Shown here piece after piece: positions 26,412 through 35,758 of a stretch of 64,000 nucleotides of DNA (position 1 is the stretch's first letter; each line of letters starts with the position of its first letter). The notes under the pieces are model-generated. The model saw only the letters and a program-made list of their open reading frames with translations. It was not told the DNA's origin and made no database searches. The DNA is taken from assembly GCA_030656615.1 (NCBI GenBank), contig JAUSOY010000081.1, positions 33,896 through 97,895 of the forward strand, written 5' to 3'. The DNA comes from Bacteroidales bacterium. GTDB taxonomy: Bacteria > Bacteroidota > Bacteroidia > Bacteroidales > TTA-H9. Made by a program: the position numbers and the translations under genes.

Positions 26412-27326
26412 ATGTTTACAAAGAATCTGACTCTAATGATCGCCACATTGCTATTATCGGGCAGCGTAATGGCTATCACTCCTCCTGATACATCATACTG
26501 GCACAGAACAACAGAAGCAGGTTTAACATTTTCTCAATCCAGCATGACAAACTGGGCCGCTGGTGGAAGTAACTCCGTGGCTGTAAGCACCTACCTGAAT
26601 GTATTAATGAATTACAAAAAAGAAAACGTCAATTGGGATAATTCACTTGAATTAGGATATGGTATGCTCAAAACTGAAGGTTTGGGATTACGAAAGAACG
26701 ATGATAAAATTAACCTGAGCAGCAAATATGGATATAGAGCTGCTGAAAACTGGAATTATAGTGCCTTGCTATCCTTCAAATCACAATTTGCGAATGGATA
26801 TGCCTATGATGTTAATGATTCGGTTGCTATCTCGCGATTTTTGGCTCCTGCCTATATTCTTTTGGGCGTTGGTATGGATTATAAACCGAATGATATGCTT
26901 TCTATTTTTATGTCGCCCCTCTCCGCACGGGTAACCTTGGTAACCGACCAGGATCTTGCCAATGCGGGAGCCTATGGCGTTGATAAAGCAGTATACGATG
27001 CAAATGGTGATATGATTACGAAAGGGAGTAATTCGCGCCTTGAAGTAGGGGCCTCTTTTAAAATGCTGTATAAGAAGGAAATTATTAAAAATGTCAGTTT
27101 CCAATCCACCCTTCAATTATTCACTGATTATATAAAAGACCCACAGAATGTTGATATGGACTGGGAGGTGATAATGCTTTTTAAGGTGAATCAATTCATT
27201 CAGGCTAATCTGAATACCCATATCTTATACGACCACGATATCAACATAACTACAAAAGATGGCAGTATTGGCCCCAGAACTCAGTTTAAGGAAGTTTTTG
27301 GATTGGGTTTTGTGGTAAAATTTTAG
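26412..27326 (+). CDS. DUF3078 outer-membrane protein
   Basis: A 304-residue protein with a signal peptide (MFTKNLTLMIATLLLSGSVMA). The body alternates polar and aromatic residues like a beta barrel. The start at 26412 gives a clean signal; the track start at 26376 is upstream of it. It matches the Bacteroidota-specific DUF3078 family (SSMTNWAAGGSNS near the N-terminus, GPRTQFKEVFGLG at the end). Function is unknown. A second, diverged copy of the same family lies at 46877-47839. No operon partner is evident. Confidence 0.85.
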   Translation: MFTKNLTLMIATLLLSGSVMAITPPDTSYWHRTTEAGLTFSQSSMTNWAAGGSNSVAVSTYLNVLMNYKKENVNWDNSLELGYGMLKTEGLGLRKNDDKINLSSKYGYRAAENWNYSALLSFKSQFANGYAYDVNDSVAISRFLAPAYILLGVGMDYKPNDMLSIFMSPLSARVTLVTDQDLANAGAYGVDKAVYDANGDMITKGSNSRLEVGASFKMLYKKEIIKNVSFQSTLQLFTDYIKDPQNVDMDWEVIMLFKVNQFIQANLNTHILYDHDINITTKDGSIGPRTQFKEVFGLGFVVKF

Positions 27327-27380
27327 AGAATCTCCGGATTTTGCAGAACTGCTGAATTACAGGCTATCAAAATATTTTAT

Positions 27381-27402
27381 CTATCTGAAATATTTCAGAT
27401 AG
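27381..27402. terminator. 22-bp perfect palindrome between convergent genes
   Basis: CTATCTGAAATATTTCAGATAG is fully self-complementary and overlaps the last codons and stop of the RluA gene. It sits between two convergent genes and probably acts as a terminator for both, though no strong U-tract follows. Confidence 0.5.
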
Positions 27403-28438
27403 AATCATCCTGTCTTGCGTTCGTATACCTACGCCATTTCTCAATGACCGCCTTCATATCTTCCGGAAGATCAGAATCGAATTTCAGGATTCCGGGTTTT
27501 GTCGGATGCTGAAATGCGAGTGATTTGGCATGCAATGCCTGACGAGGAAGAATTTCAAAACAATTGTCGACAAACTGTTTGTATTTAGCAAATAGTGAGC
27601 CTTTTAATATTCGTTTTCCGCCATAAGCTTCATCTCCAAAAAGAGGATGGCCAATGTGGCTAAAATGTGCTCTTATCTGATGGGTTCTACCCGTTTCGAG
27701 CCGGCATTCGACGAGTGTTACATAGCCGAAGCGTTCTAAAACCGTATAGTGCGAAACCGCGTGACGCCCAAAATCCGGATCGTCGGAAATACACATCAGC
27801 CTTCGGTCGCGTGAAGATCGACCGATATTTCCACGAATCGTACCTTCATCTGATTCCATATCACCCCACACCAATGCCTGATAACGCCTTTCTATGGTAT
27901 GATCGAAAAACTGACGGGCGAGAACGGTTTGTGCAAATTCGGTACAGGCAATAGCCATGATTCCAGTAGTATCCTTATCAATTCGATGAACCAGCAAAGG
28001 AAGCCCAACTTTAAACTGTTGAAAATGAAAATATAATGCATTCAGTAGTGTCCCGTTATAATTTCCATAAGCCGGATGAACAACCATACCAGCAGGTTTA
28101 TTGATAATCAATACTTCATCATCCTCAAAAATAATATTAAGGGGAATGTCTTCCGCAGTAATCTCGTGAATCTGTGGTGGCTCGGGTAGAAGAATTGTAA
28201 TTATTTCGCAAGGCTTAACCCGATAATTGGGTTTAACCGCAACATTATTAACCAGAATATTACCAGCCCTGGCAGCAATCTGGAGACGATTCCGGGATAC
28301 TCCTTCAATTTTATTCGCCAAGAATTTATCGATCCGGAACAGCCCTTGGCCTTTATCAACTACGAAGCGATAATGCTCAAAGAGCTCACTACTTTCCTCA
28401 TTCAGTTCAGAATCATCCTTTATGGGTATATCCATCAT
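27395..28438 (-). CDS. RluA-family pseudouridine synthase (RluD-like)
   Basis: A 347-residue RNA pseudouridine synthase. An N-terminal S4 domain (FLANKIEGVSRNRLQIAARAG) is followed by the catalytic motif HRIDKDTTG, whose Asp is the nucleophile. The motif GRTHQIRAHFSHIGHPLFGD completes the signature. Length and S4 domain match RluD, which modifies 23S rRNA helix 69, although RluC-type members cannot be excluded. The start codon overlaps the stop of the upstream T9SS gene by 4 bp (ATGATG with TGA), indicating translational coupling. Confidence 0.92.
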   Translation of the reverse strand: MMDIPIKDDSELNEESSELFEHYRFVVDKGQGLFRIDKFLANKIEGVSRNRLQIAARAGNILVNNVAVKPNYRVKPCEIITILLPEPPQIHEITAEDIPLNIIFEDDEVLIINKPAGMVVHPAYGNYNGTLLNALYFHFQQFKVGLPLLVHRIDKDTTGIMAIACTEFAQTVLARQFFDHTIERRYQALVWGDMESDEGTIRGNIGRSSRDRRLMCISDDPDFGRHAVSHYTVLERFGYVTLVECRLETGRTHQIRAHFSHIGHPLFGDEAYGGKRILKGSLFAKYKQFVDNCFEILPRQALHAKSLAFQHPTKPGILKFDSDLPEDMKAVIEKWRRYTNARQDDSI

Positions 28439-30357
28439 TTTATAACAGATAGTCGGGTAGAGTATTCCGAATTATTACCCGAAGCAGCAACCCTGATAAA
28501 ATACAATCCCTGTTTAAGATCAGGTAGTGAAATTATCGTTTCAAACGGGCCTGAATACATCAATCGGCCAGCCAAATCAAATATCCTTACTTCCATTCCA
28601 ATCGGGGATGCATTATCCGGAAGCTTTATGTTAAGCTGATTTCCATTCAAAGGATTGGGGTAAACACTCAAACTGAGGTTCTTTTTAATAACCGGAATTT
28701 GTGGAAGTACGGCTTTACCCAGTACGGGTCTAATCATCAGGCTACCATTCTGAATCGATTGTTGCCAAACTCCATCCGTATTAAAATGTGTATTGAGACT
28801 ATTATCGGCCGAACGGTCGAAACCTACATTCAGATTATCGGATGTTGTCTGAAGCCATCCAACGTGAAAAGCATTTACAACGGGTATTCCTTTAGCAAAA
28901 TAAAACTCATTAAAACCAAATTCATTTGCTGATACTGCTTTAACCAAAGTATCCGGAGAAATAATTTTTCCCGGAATGCCATTATCATCATCCCATACCA
29001 TCAAATAGAAATATTGTTCATTAGCTGCGTTTTTAGTATTGTTAAACAGCATTTTTACACCCCGGAGGGTATCACGGGTATTCACCGAAAAACGATATGC
29101 CAGTTGGGCTCCCGATGGTGTGAGACCATAACCGGCCTCTGGAATTCCATCGTCATAGGCATAATAATTTCCAAAATACTGCTTGTAATATAAAGTATCA
29201 CTCAAACGGGAAGGACCATCCTCATCACCATGAATAACATGTCTGACAAAAAAACTAGCTGAATCGCGGGTTCCAAATGGATCAATTGGTAAAATACTCT
29301 GAACCCGGGGAGCCGAAAACATTTGATAATCCACGTAACCACCCGAATAAAAAGGCTGAATGCTGTAATTGCCTCCATAAAAATAATCAACTTCCGCACC
29401 GGAAGCATTCAAAACCCAATACTCGTAACGCGAACCATGAGCTACCGTATCAAGATTTACAATGGTATTATACAAGGTATCACGCATTTCATTGGTAGGA
29501 TCGTTTGAATACTGTGTATATGGCATCGATTGATAACGCTTTAGGAAACTTGGCGTTCCCGAAACGAAAGAAATATTACGATAAATCGTATCAGCCAACG
29601 AACGATTTAAATTCAGGTAGACAAAATCAACATTCCAATGGTCCATGCTACTTTGCCAGGATGGAAGAATATTATTGGCAAGACTGGCAAAATTAACCAG
29701 TCGAAAGCGGAAATTCTTATTGTAATACGAAGCACTGTCATCAATTTTAATCATCACCTGACGAAACCAGGTATTATATCGGGTATAAAAAGTGTCGATG
29801 CTCATTCCTTCTTCTGACCAAACCTGAATCCATTGAGACAAATCTGAATTATAAAACTGCAGCACGAGCGAATCGCCCTTCTGTGGTTCATTGCCTCTTC
29901 CCTGCGGCTGATAGTAAAAACTGATATACAACGAATCGGAGGTTTTGATTGCTCTTTTTACCGGAGAAAATATCGTATCTAAGCGGATAAAATGTGACGT
30001 AAGCTTATCTGCTTCAAATGATGTAAAACTTGCGTTTGTGTATATATGTCCGGCAGAATCAAGGGCATCAAAGGTGGCACAGCCATGGTTAGGTGGATTA
30101 ATACAAAACCCATCATTAATGTATGCGTTCATATCAGACCAAAGATTTTGATCGGGAAAAAGGCTACGTTTCCTGAAATCGTCGAAAAAAGGAAGATTTA
30201 GAAATATCGTCTCGGCTTTAGCCTGCTTGAGGTTTTGTTGCTTTTTAACAGCCAACTCTATAAATGGATTATAGGCCGACGGTGTAATAAACTCCTGTGC
30301 CCTGAGGCCGGCAGTTGCCAAAGTGAAAAAAATGAGTATAAATATCTTTTTCATCAT
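28435..30357 (-). CDS. T9SS type A sorting-domain secreted protein
   Basis: A 640-residue secreted protein with signal peptide (KKIFILIFFTLATAGLRA) and a C-terminal type IX secretion sorting domain (SVYPNPLNGNQLNIKLP, then GLYFIRVAASG). The middle is beta-rich with no catalytic motif that I recognise. It lies between the PASTA gene (4 bp away) and the RluA gene (4 bp overlap), so the three form one operon. Its likely location is the cell surface. Function is unknown. Confidence 0.88.
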   Translation of the reverse strand: MMKKIFILIFFTLATAGLRAQEFITPSAYNPFIELAVKKQQNLKQAKAETIFLNLPFFDDFRKRSLFPDQNLWSDMNAYINDGFCINPPNHGCATFDALDSAGHIYTNASFTSFEADKLTSHFIRLDTIFSPVKRAIKTSDSLYISFYYQPQGRGNEPQKGDSLVLQFYNSDLSQWIQVWSEEGMSIDTFYTRYNTWFRQVMIKIDDSASYYNKNFRFRLVNFASLANNILPSWQSSMDHWNVDFVYLNLNRSLADTIYRNISFVSGTPSFLKRYQSMPYTQYSNDPTNEMRDTLYNTIVNLDTVAHGSRYEYWVLNASGAEVDYFYGGNYSIQPFYSGGYVDYQMFSAPRVQSILPIDPFGTRDSASFFVRHVIHGDEDGPSRLSDTLYYKQYFGNYYAYDDGIPEAGYGLTPSGAQLAYRFSVNTRDTLRGVKMLFNNTKNAANEQYFYLMVWDDDNGIPGKIISPDTLVKAVSANEFGFNEFYFAKGIPVVNAFHVGWLQTTSDNLNVGFDRSADNSLNTHFNTDGVWQQSIQNGSLMIRPVLGKAVLPQIPVIKKNLSLSVYPNPLNGNQLNIKLPDNASPIGMEVRIFDLAGRLMYSGPFETIISLPDLKQGLYFIRVAASGNNSEYSTRLSVIK

Positions 30358-30361
30358 AATA

Positions 30362-31189
30362 CTATTCAGGTTCGTCTGTTATAAGCGTATCGGTATCAAT
30401 TTTTGACTCTTCACGAGCCTTGCTATAATCAAATCCATCTTCTTTCCTAAACCAGATGTCGACACTGCTACCTGGCTGAAGCACTCTTCCGGGAGAAGGA
30501 AACTGTTTATAAACCCTATTACCTTCGGGTTGTGGATTTTCGAGATAGGAAATTCTTCCAACATTGAGTGAAGAAGAAAATACTGATTTATTTGACATAG
30601 AATAATCAAGGCCAATCAAATTTGGCACAACGGTGGTAAATCCATCAGTGCCCAATTCTACTTCAATTACAATTTTTGAACTTCTTGGAATCATTTCTCC
30701 ACTTCGAACAGCTTTAGTTGCAATTCGCTGGGCGGAAACAGCATTTTTATATTCTCCCGGAACATAATCAATATAATCGATTTGTAATCCCGCTCCTTCA
30801 ATAGCAGAAACTGCCTGTCGCAATGAAATATCAATCAAATTAGGCATCGCAACCTTCTCAGATGTAGAGGCTACAATGGTAATATATAGCTTTCTTCCTT
30901 GCTTAATTTTAGCACCCTCAGGAGGTTCCTGCATACAAATGCAGCCTTTTTCCTGCCGGGGATCAAAAATCGAATCAAGAATGACCACCTCCATATCGTT
31001 ATTTATGGCAAATAATTCTATCTCCGAAATGGGCTGTCCCATAAAACCGGGCATCTCCACAAATTCTCCATGCCGGGTATACACACTTAAAATCTGTAGT
31101 GTACCCCATATGAGCAAAATACCTGCAAAAAAAGCCAGGGCAATATGCTTATAAAACAAGCTCGTTTTCAGAAATTCAATAAATTTCAT
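30362..31189 (-). CDS. PASTA-domain membrane protein
   Basis: A 275-residue protein with an N-terminal membrane helix (HIALAFFAGILLIWGTLQIL) and three PASTA-like repeats starting near residues 37, 115 and 185 (VEMPGFMGQPISEI, VAMPNLIDISLRQAV, TVVPNLIGLDYSMSN). PASTA domains bind peptidoglycan or its precursors. No kinase or transpeptidase domain is present, so it is probably a structural or regulatory envelope protein. It heads the PASTA / T9SS / RluA operon and is divergent from ddl, matching gene order often seen in Bacteroidota. Confidence 0.88.
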   Translation of the reverse strand: MKFIEFLKTSLFYKHIALAFFAGILLIWGTLQILSVYTRHGEFVEMPGFMGQPISEIELFAINNDMEVVILDSIFDPRQEKGCICMQEPPEGAKIKQGRKLYITIVASTSEKVAMPNLIDISLRQAVSAIEGAGLQIDYIDYVPGEYKNAVSAQRIATKAVRSGEMIPRSSKIVIEVELGTDGFTTVVPNLIGLDYSMSNKSVFSSSLNVGRISYLENPQPEGNRVYKQFPSPGRVLQPGSSVDIWFRKEDGFDYSKAREESKIDTDTLITDEPE

Positions 31190-31258
31190 CGTTGAAAGGC
31201 TTAATAACTGCTAATTCAATATAACTCCGGCAATTTTAAAAAATTGTACCAAAGGCTG

Positions 31259-31266
31259 CAAAGATA
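31259..31266 (-). promoter_or_regulatory. Candidate -7 element for the PASTA operon
   Basis: TATCTTTG on the minus strand fits TAnnTTTG; the start codon lies 70 bp downstream. The -33 match is poor. Confidence 0.35.
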
Positions 31267-31336
31267 CAAATAATGAAGCTTTGAAAACAGCCGTCGTAAA
31301 TCGTGCTTACCACTTCTGAATCCCAAATTTTGCAAC

Positions 31337-31344
31337 TACATTTG
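31337..31344 (+). promoter_or_regulatory. Candidate -7 element for ddl
   Basis: TACATTTG matches TAnnTTTG and lies 17 bp before the ddl start codon. No convincing -33 element is visible. Confidence 0.45.
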
Positions 31345-31361
31345 CAATAAATATTAAAGAA

Positions 31362-32342
31362 ATGAAGCAGAAAATAGCTATTCTGGCCGGAGGTGATTCC
31401 GGAGAATTCCAGGTATCGGTAAGAAGTGCTAAAAGCGTTGCCGATTTCATCGATAAAGAGAAATATGAGGTCTACTCCATATTGATGCAAGGAAAAGAAT
31501 GGTATTGTATTCAGAATGAGATAAAATATCCTGTTAATAAAAACGACTTCAGCATACTTATTGATACTGATGTTATCTATTTTGACGCCGCATTCATTAT
31601 TATCCACGGCACACCCGGGGAAGATGGGAAATTACAGGGCTATCTTGAGATGTTGAAAATCCCATACACCAGCTGTAATTCTATTACTTCTGCTCTCACT
31701 TTCAACAAATATTTTTGTAATGGCTTCGTCAAAAACTTCGGAATTAACATAGCTCCTTCCGTTTGGATTAAAAAAAGTGATTCGATTGATGAAAAAACAA
31801 TACTGGCTATCACTGGATTACCCTGTTTTGTGAAACCAAATTGTGGAGGTTCAAGTGTGGGGATGACAAAAGTGAATTTGAATTCAGAGTTAAAAACAGC
31901 GCTGGATATTGCTTTTAAAGAAGACCCCGAAGTTCTTATCGAAGCGTTTAATAAAGGCAGGGAGATTACCTGTGGTGTTGTTCAGATTAAAGGTGAAATT
32001 ATTGCCCTTCCATTATGCGAAGTAAAAAGTAAAAAAGAGTATTTCGATTTTGAGGCCAAATACAACGAACTGCTTGCCGATGAAATTGTCCCTGCTGTAA
32101 TTACTGAGGCTGAAACACAAACATGTACCCAATTATCGAAAGAACTTTATAAAAAGCTCAACTGCTTTGGTGTGGTACGCTTCGATTATATCATGGATGA
32201 GCAAGGAATTTTCAATTTCCTTGAGGTAAATACGGTTCCGGGAATGTCGGCTGAAAGCATTGTTCCAAAAATGGTTAAAGCCCACGGATGGACTCTGTCC
32301 CAGTTTTACGGCCTGCTTATCGAAGAAGCTTTAAACCGCTGA
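31362..32342 (+). CDS. ddl: D-alanine--D-alanine ligase
   Basis: A 326-residue ATP-grasp ligase that makes D-Ala-D-Ala for peptidoglycan. Seen: IIIHGTPGEDGKLQGYLEML (the HGxxGEDG motif), PYTSCNSITSALTFNKY, PCFVKPNCGGSSVGM (ATP-grasp) and FLEVNTVPGMSAESIVP at the C-terminus. Length is normal for the family. The 3' end overlaps the convergent rdgB gene by 12 bp. The conserved divergent arrangement with the PASTA operon fits a cell-wall role. Confidence 0.95.
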   Translation: MKQKIAILAGGDSGEFQVSVRSAKSVADFIDKEKYEVYSILMQGKEWYCIQNEIKYPVNKNDFSILIDTDVIYFDAAFIIIHGTPGEDGKLQGYLEMLKIPYTSCNSITSALTFNKYFCNGFVKNFGINIAPSVWIKKSDSIDEKTILAITGLPCFVKPNCGGSSVGMTKVNLNSELKTALDIAFKEDPEVLIEAFNKGREITCGVVQIKGEIIALPLCEVKSKKEYFDFEAKYNELLADEIVPAVITEAETQTCTQLSKELYKKLNCFGVVRFDYIMDEQGIFNFLEVNTVPGMSAESIVPKMVKAHGWTLSQFYGLLIEEALNR

Positions 32343-32918
32343 TTCTATCAGAAATTTCATAAGCTTTTCCACGGCCCTACCCCGGTGACTAATTTGATTT
32401 TTTAAGAAAAGAGGCATTTCAGCAAAACTTTCTTCATATCCCGTTGGTCTAAAAACAGGATCGTATCCAAAGCCTTCTTTACCCTGGCATTCAGACAATA
32501 TTTCACCCTCCACCCTTCCTTCGAAGTAATGCTCTATTCCATTAATAATCAAACAAATGGTTGTTCGAAAACGTGCTGTCCTGCATTTTACTTCCTTCAT
32601 TTCATCCAGAAGTTTAACAATATTGTCGTTAAAACTACAGCCCTCCCCGGCATAACGTGCTGAAAACACTCCAGGGCGTCCATTTAGGGCATCTATTTCA
32701 AGTCCGGTATCATCCGCAAAACAATCCATCCCGTACTTCGAAAACACATGATGTGCTTTTAAAAAAGCATTTCCTTCAAGAGTCATGCTGGTTTCGGCAA
32801 TTTCATCGAAACAACCAATATCAGCAAGGCTTAAAATAGAAAAACGATTTTCAGCCAAAGAGATTATTTCACTCAATTTATGGGTATTATTGCTCGCAAA
32901 AACAAGTTTTTTAATCAT
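32331..32918 (-). CDS. rdgB: RdgB/HAM1 non-canonical purine NTP pyrophosphatase
   Basis: A 195-residue enzyme hydrolysing dITP, ITP and XTP to monophosphates to clean the nucleotide pool. Signature elements are FASNNTHKLSEI, DDTGLEIDALNGRPGVFSARYAGE, and EGFGYDPVFRP, followed by SHRGRAVEKL at the C-terminus. Length matches the family. It is followed on the same strand 17 bp upstream by ung, so two genome-sanitising enzymes form a likely pair. Confidence 0.95.
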   Translation of the reverse strand: MIKKLVFASNNTHKLSEIISLAENRFSILSLADIGCFDEIAETSMTLEGNAFLKAHHVFSKYGMDCFADDTGLEIDALNGRPGVFSARYAGEGCSFNDNIVKLLDEMKEVKCRTARFRTTICLIINGIEHYFEGRVEGEILSECQGKEGFGYDPVFRPTGYEESFAEMPLFLKNQISHRGRAVEKLMKFLIESAV

Positions 32919-32934
32919 AATAAAAATTTAAAAA

Positions 32935-33615
32935 TCAATTTTCTGTCCAGTGGATAGCTTCTAAATCATTGGCGATCAAATAATCATTGGCCTTTGAAAA
33001 TGGCCTGCTTCCAAAAAATCCGCGATTTGCTGAAAGTGGAGAAGGATGAGCCGCATGTAATAATAACTGCGATGAAATACCTGAAGAATTAATTATGGCT
33101 TTGGCATTGTTTCCCCAAAGCATAAAGACGCATAATGCTTTATTTTGAATTATATGTTTTAAGGTAAGTGAAGTAAATTTCTCCCAACCAATTTTTGAAT
33201 GCGATGCAGGAGCAGATTCTCTTACGGTAAGGCTGGTATTCAGTAAAAATACCCCCTGACGGGCCCAAAACTCAAGATTTCCCTGCCATGGAGGCTCTTT
33301 TTGCAAATCGAATTTCAGCTCTTTAAAAATATTACGGAGCGAAGGAGGCAACTTTTGTCCATATGGCACCGAAAAGGCAAGACCATGCGCCTGATTCTTG
33401 CCATGATACGGATCTTGTCCGATTATTACAACTTTTACTGAGCTAAGGGGGGTAAGTTCAAAAGCTTCAAAAATATTTGAATAAGCTGGATATACGACAT
33501 TTTCTGCATACTCAGCTTTTAAAAAACGATCGATATCATTCAGAATTTCAATTATTTGAGGATTATCGAAAAGTGATTTCCATCCATTGCGTACAGAAGA
33601 TTTAACAAACTCCAT
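32935..33615 (-). CDS. ung: Uracil-DNA glycosylase (family 1)
   Basis: Removes uracil from DNA to start base-excision repair. The water-activating motif GQDPYHG and the C-terminal motif HPSPLSANRGFFG are both intact. I prefer the second Met (33615), giving 226 residues; the track start at 33621 is equally possible. It is upstream of rdgB on the same strand with a 16-bp gap. Confidence 0.95.
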   Translation of the reverse strand: MEFVKSSVRNGWKSLFDNPQIIEILNDIDRFLKAEYAENVVYPAYSNIFEAFELTPLSSVKVVIIGQDPYHGKNQAHGLAFSVPYGQKLPPSLRNIFKELKFDLQKEPPWQGNLEFWARQGVFLLNTSLTVRESAPASHSKIGWEKFTSLTLKHIIQNKALCVFMLWGNNAKAIINSSGISSQLLLHAAHPSPLSANRGFFGSRPFSKANDYLIANDLEAIHWTEN

Positions 33616-33738
33616 AATCAAGTGTTAGTAATTAAAAGTGGCAGAGTTAATAAAAATCATCGTATATTGGGTGAAATAGTTGCATTTAAATATACAAACC
33701 GCTTATTTTGTATCCGTATTAGAATTCGAAGTAAAATT

Positions 33739-33867
33739 ATGAAAAAACTTATTTATATCCTTTTACTTTCTATGATTGGAGGATTGGTTCTCGTATCCTG
33801 CAAATCTCAAGAAAAATGTGCCGCATATGGCGAAGCTAAAAATTTCAAAATAGAACAACGCAAGTAA
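33739..33867 (+). CDS. Very small lipoprotein
   Basis: The track ORF begins at 33622, but the ATG at 33739 starts a typical lipoprotein signal (MKKLIYILLLSMIGGLVLVSCKS) with lipobox LVSC. The mature part is only about 22 residues and contains a second Cys. No homology is recognised. It is followed by a strong hairpin terminator, which supports a separate transcript. Confidence 0.65.
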   Translation: MKKLIYILLLSMIGGLVLVSCKSQEKCAAYGEAKNFKIEQRK

Positions 33868-33935
33868 TTCCTGAGAAATTTTTCAAAATTCCTATGTTAT
33901 GGCCAGAAACGGCCTATACAAAACACGCATATAAA

Positions 33936-33961
33936 GTACCGAAGTATCGGTGCTTTTTTTG
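33936..33961 (+). terminator. Rho-independent terminator after the small lipoprotein
   Basis: Stem GTACCGA / TCGGTGC (one G-T wobble) with loop AGTA and an eight-T run. It lies about 70 bp after the lipoprotein stop. Confidence 0.8.
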
Positions 33962-34177
33962 TGCTATTTGAAATTTACTACATAATGGCCAATTATATGA
34001 ATTTCTTCAGGGCTAAATGACTGGAGTTCGATTTCTCTACAGTATTATTCACACAATACATTTTATTCAGTCAATTTTTAGCACGAAGTTTCAAAGCCTT
34101 GAGTTCTTGTTCGATCAATCAAATAAATTATAAGAAAAGCTTCCTGAAAAATCGGTTTAAAGATTAGGAATAAAATA

Positions 34178-34233
34178 CAAATAAAGAGGAAGAGGGGTTA
34201 TGCGTACGCATAACCCCTCCTCCTCTTTATTTG
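34178..34233. terminator. 56-bp near-perfect palindrome, probable strong terminator
   Basis: Two 27-28 nt arms pair over their full length with a single mismatch; the centre GCGTACGC is itself palindromic. The arms begin CAAATAAAGAGGA and end TCCTCTTTATTTG. It starts 13 bp after the stop of the minus-strand T9SS gene, with TATTTTATT beyond it on that strand, so it most likely terminates that gene. It is much longer than ordinary terminators and could extrude as a cruciform. Confidence 0.75.
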
Positions 34234-34245
34234 TAAAATATTATT

Positions 34246-35724
34246 TTACTGGTCAATAACGACTTTAGTAATATGCATTTTATGGTTTACCTCAACCTTT
34301 AGCAGATAAATTCCATTCGGAATACCTGCAAGACTAAGTTCAAAACTACGATTGGATGATGTGGCATCAAATTCTGTATTCAAAATAGTCTTACCAATCA
34401 GATCCACAATTTTAACCCTAGCAATTCCATTTACCGCATTTGTCAGTTTAACAAAAAGTCGATCCTTAGCAGGATTAGGATATACCTGGACACCCATATT
34501 CTGAGGATCATTTATTCCGATACCCATTTTTGTTGTAAAGGAACGAGTTGACCATGCTGACGAATCAGCACCATGCCATGCTCTCATTCTCCAATAATAC
34601 TTTGTATTATTATCCAATAGAATGGGGATGCGGAATGAAGTTATGGTATCACCAATAGAATTTCCATCGAAAAGCAATTCAGCAAACGTATTTGTAGGAC
34701 TAACCTGCATTTCGTATCGATTAATACCGGTCATTTTAGTCCAGGTACAAGTTGGTTGACGCTCCTGATCTACGGCATTATCCGCAGGAAGAAGTAAAGC
34801 AGGACTTCCGATAATGGTCAGATTCCAGATATCGCTCCAGTTACTGGTATCGGATTCATGACGAGCTCTGACTCTCCACCAGTATTTGGTAGCAAAAGTC
34901 AGGCCTTCAGCAACAACTGCAACATCTTCAGTTACATACTTCAAAGGATCCGAGAATAACTCATCTGTAGAAACTTCATATTCATACTTCTTACTACCTG
35001 CAATTGCATCCCATTTCAGTTCAACATCGAGCATTTGGCCAACAGTGTTATTTCCAGGTTTTGAAAGCTTAGGTTTAGAAATAACCGTGAAATTCCACGT
35101 TTCAGACCATACACTTGTATCGCCTTCAACAATTCCTCTGATTTTCCAGTAATATTTTCCACCATACTGTAATTTGGCAGTAGAAACTAAATAAATACTA
35201 CCAGCAACAACACCCAGTACAGGGCTTGTAAAAGTCTCGTCCGTCGAAATTGCGTACTGATACTTATTAACACCTGAAATTTGAATGGCACCCAAATTAC
35301 TCTTCCATTTCAGACTTACCAAAGCGGCCTGATCAACAGCATTATTTGCAGGACTGCTGAGGGCAACCTTTTCAAAAGTGGTAAAGCTACGGGTTGGTGA
35401 CCAGTAAGAGCTATCGCCGGTGGCCAAGTCATAAGCTTTCACTTTCCAATAATACATTTGGTTAAAATGGAGATTTGCCATCTGTACCCCAGTTTCAAAT
35501 TCGGTCATAAAAACCATGGGGGACGAAAAATTGGCTGCTTCATCAACTAACAGTTTGTACTTGATAACACCGCTACCGGTAACACCTGACCAACTAATTG
35601 TGGCGTTTGGCATCAGATTGGTAGCAAGGTCATCCGGGCTAAGAGGCGTGGGAGTGTATATCTTCGGCTGCGCAAAAACTGTAATGGCAGCGATCGTAAA
35701 CAATAATGTAATAAATCTTTTCAT
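34246..35724 (-). CDS. T9SS-sorted protein with four fibronectin-III-like repeats
   Basis: A 492-residue secreted protein. After a signal peptide (ITLLFTIAAITVFAQ) there are four repeats of about 95 residues, each with a core such as YYWKVKAYD, YYWKIRGIV, YWWRVRARH and YYWRMRAWH followed by DSS/DTS and W. The C-terminus is a type IX sorting domain (VQVYPNPAKDRLFVKL, NGIYLLKVEV). The repeats look like beta-sandwich adhesion or spacer modules, and no enzyme domain is visible. It is probably a cell-surface or secreted binding protein. Confidence 0.88.
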   Translation of the reverse strand: MKRFITLLFTIAAITVFAQPKIYTPTPLSPDDLATNLMPNATISWSGVTGSGVIKYKLLVDEAANFSSPMVFMTEFETGVQMANLHFNQMYYWKVKAYDLATGDSSYWSPTRSFTTFEKVALSSPANNAVDQAALVSLKWKSNLGAIQISGVNKYQYAISTDETFTSPVLGVVAGSIYLVSTAKLQYGGKYYWKIRGIVEGDTSVWSETWNFTVISKPKLSKPGNNTVGQMLDVELKWDAIAGSKKYEYEVSTDELFSDPLKYVTEDVAVVAEGLTFATKYWWRVRARHESDTSNWSDIWNLTIIGSPALLLPADNAVDQERQPTCTWTKMTGINRYEMQVSPTNTFAELLFDGNSIGDTITSFRIPILLDNNTKYYWRMRAWHGADSSAWSTRSFTTKMGIGINDPQNMGVQVYPNPAKDRLFVKLTNAVNGIARVKIVDLIGKTILNTEFDATSSNRSFELSLAGIPNGIYLLKVEVNHKMHITKVVIDQ

Positions 35725-35758
35725 TGGCTGAGATATTTAATGTATTACCAAAGTACAA

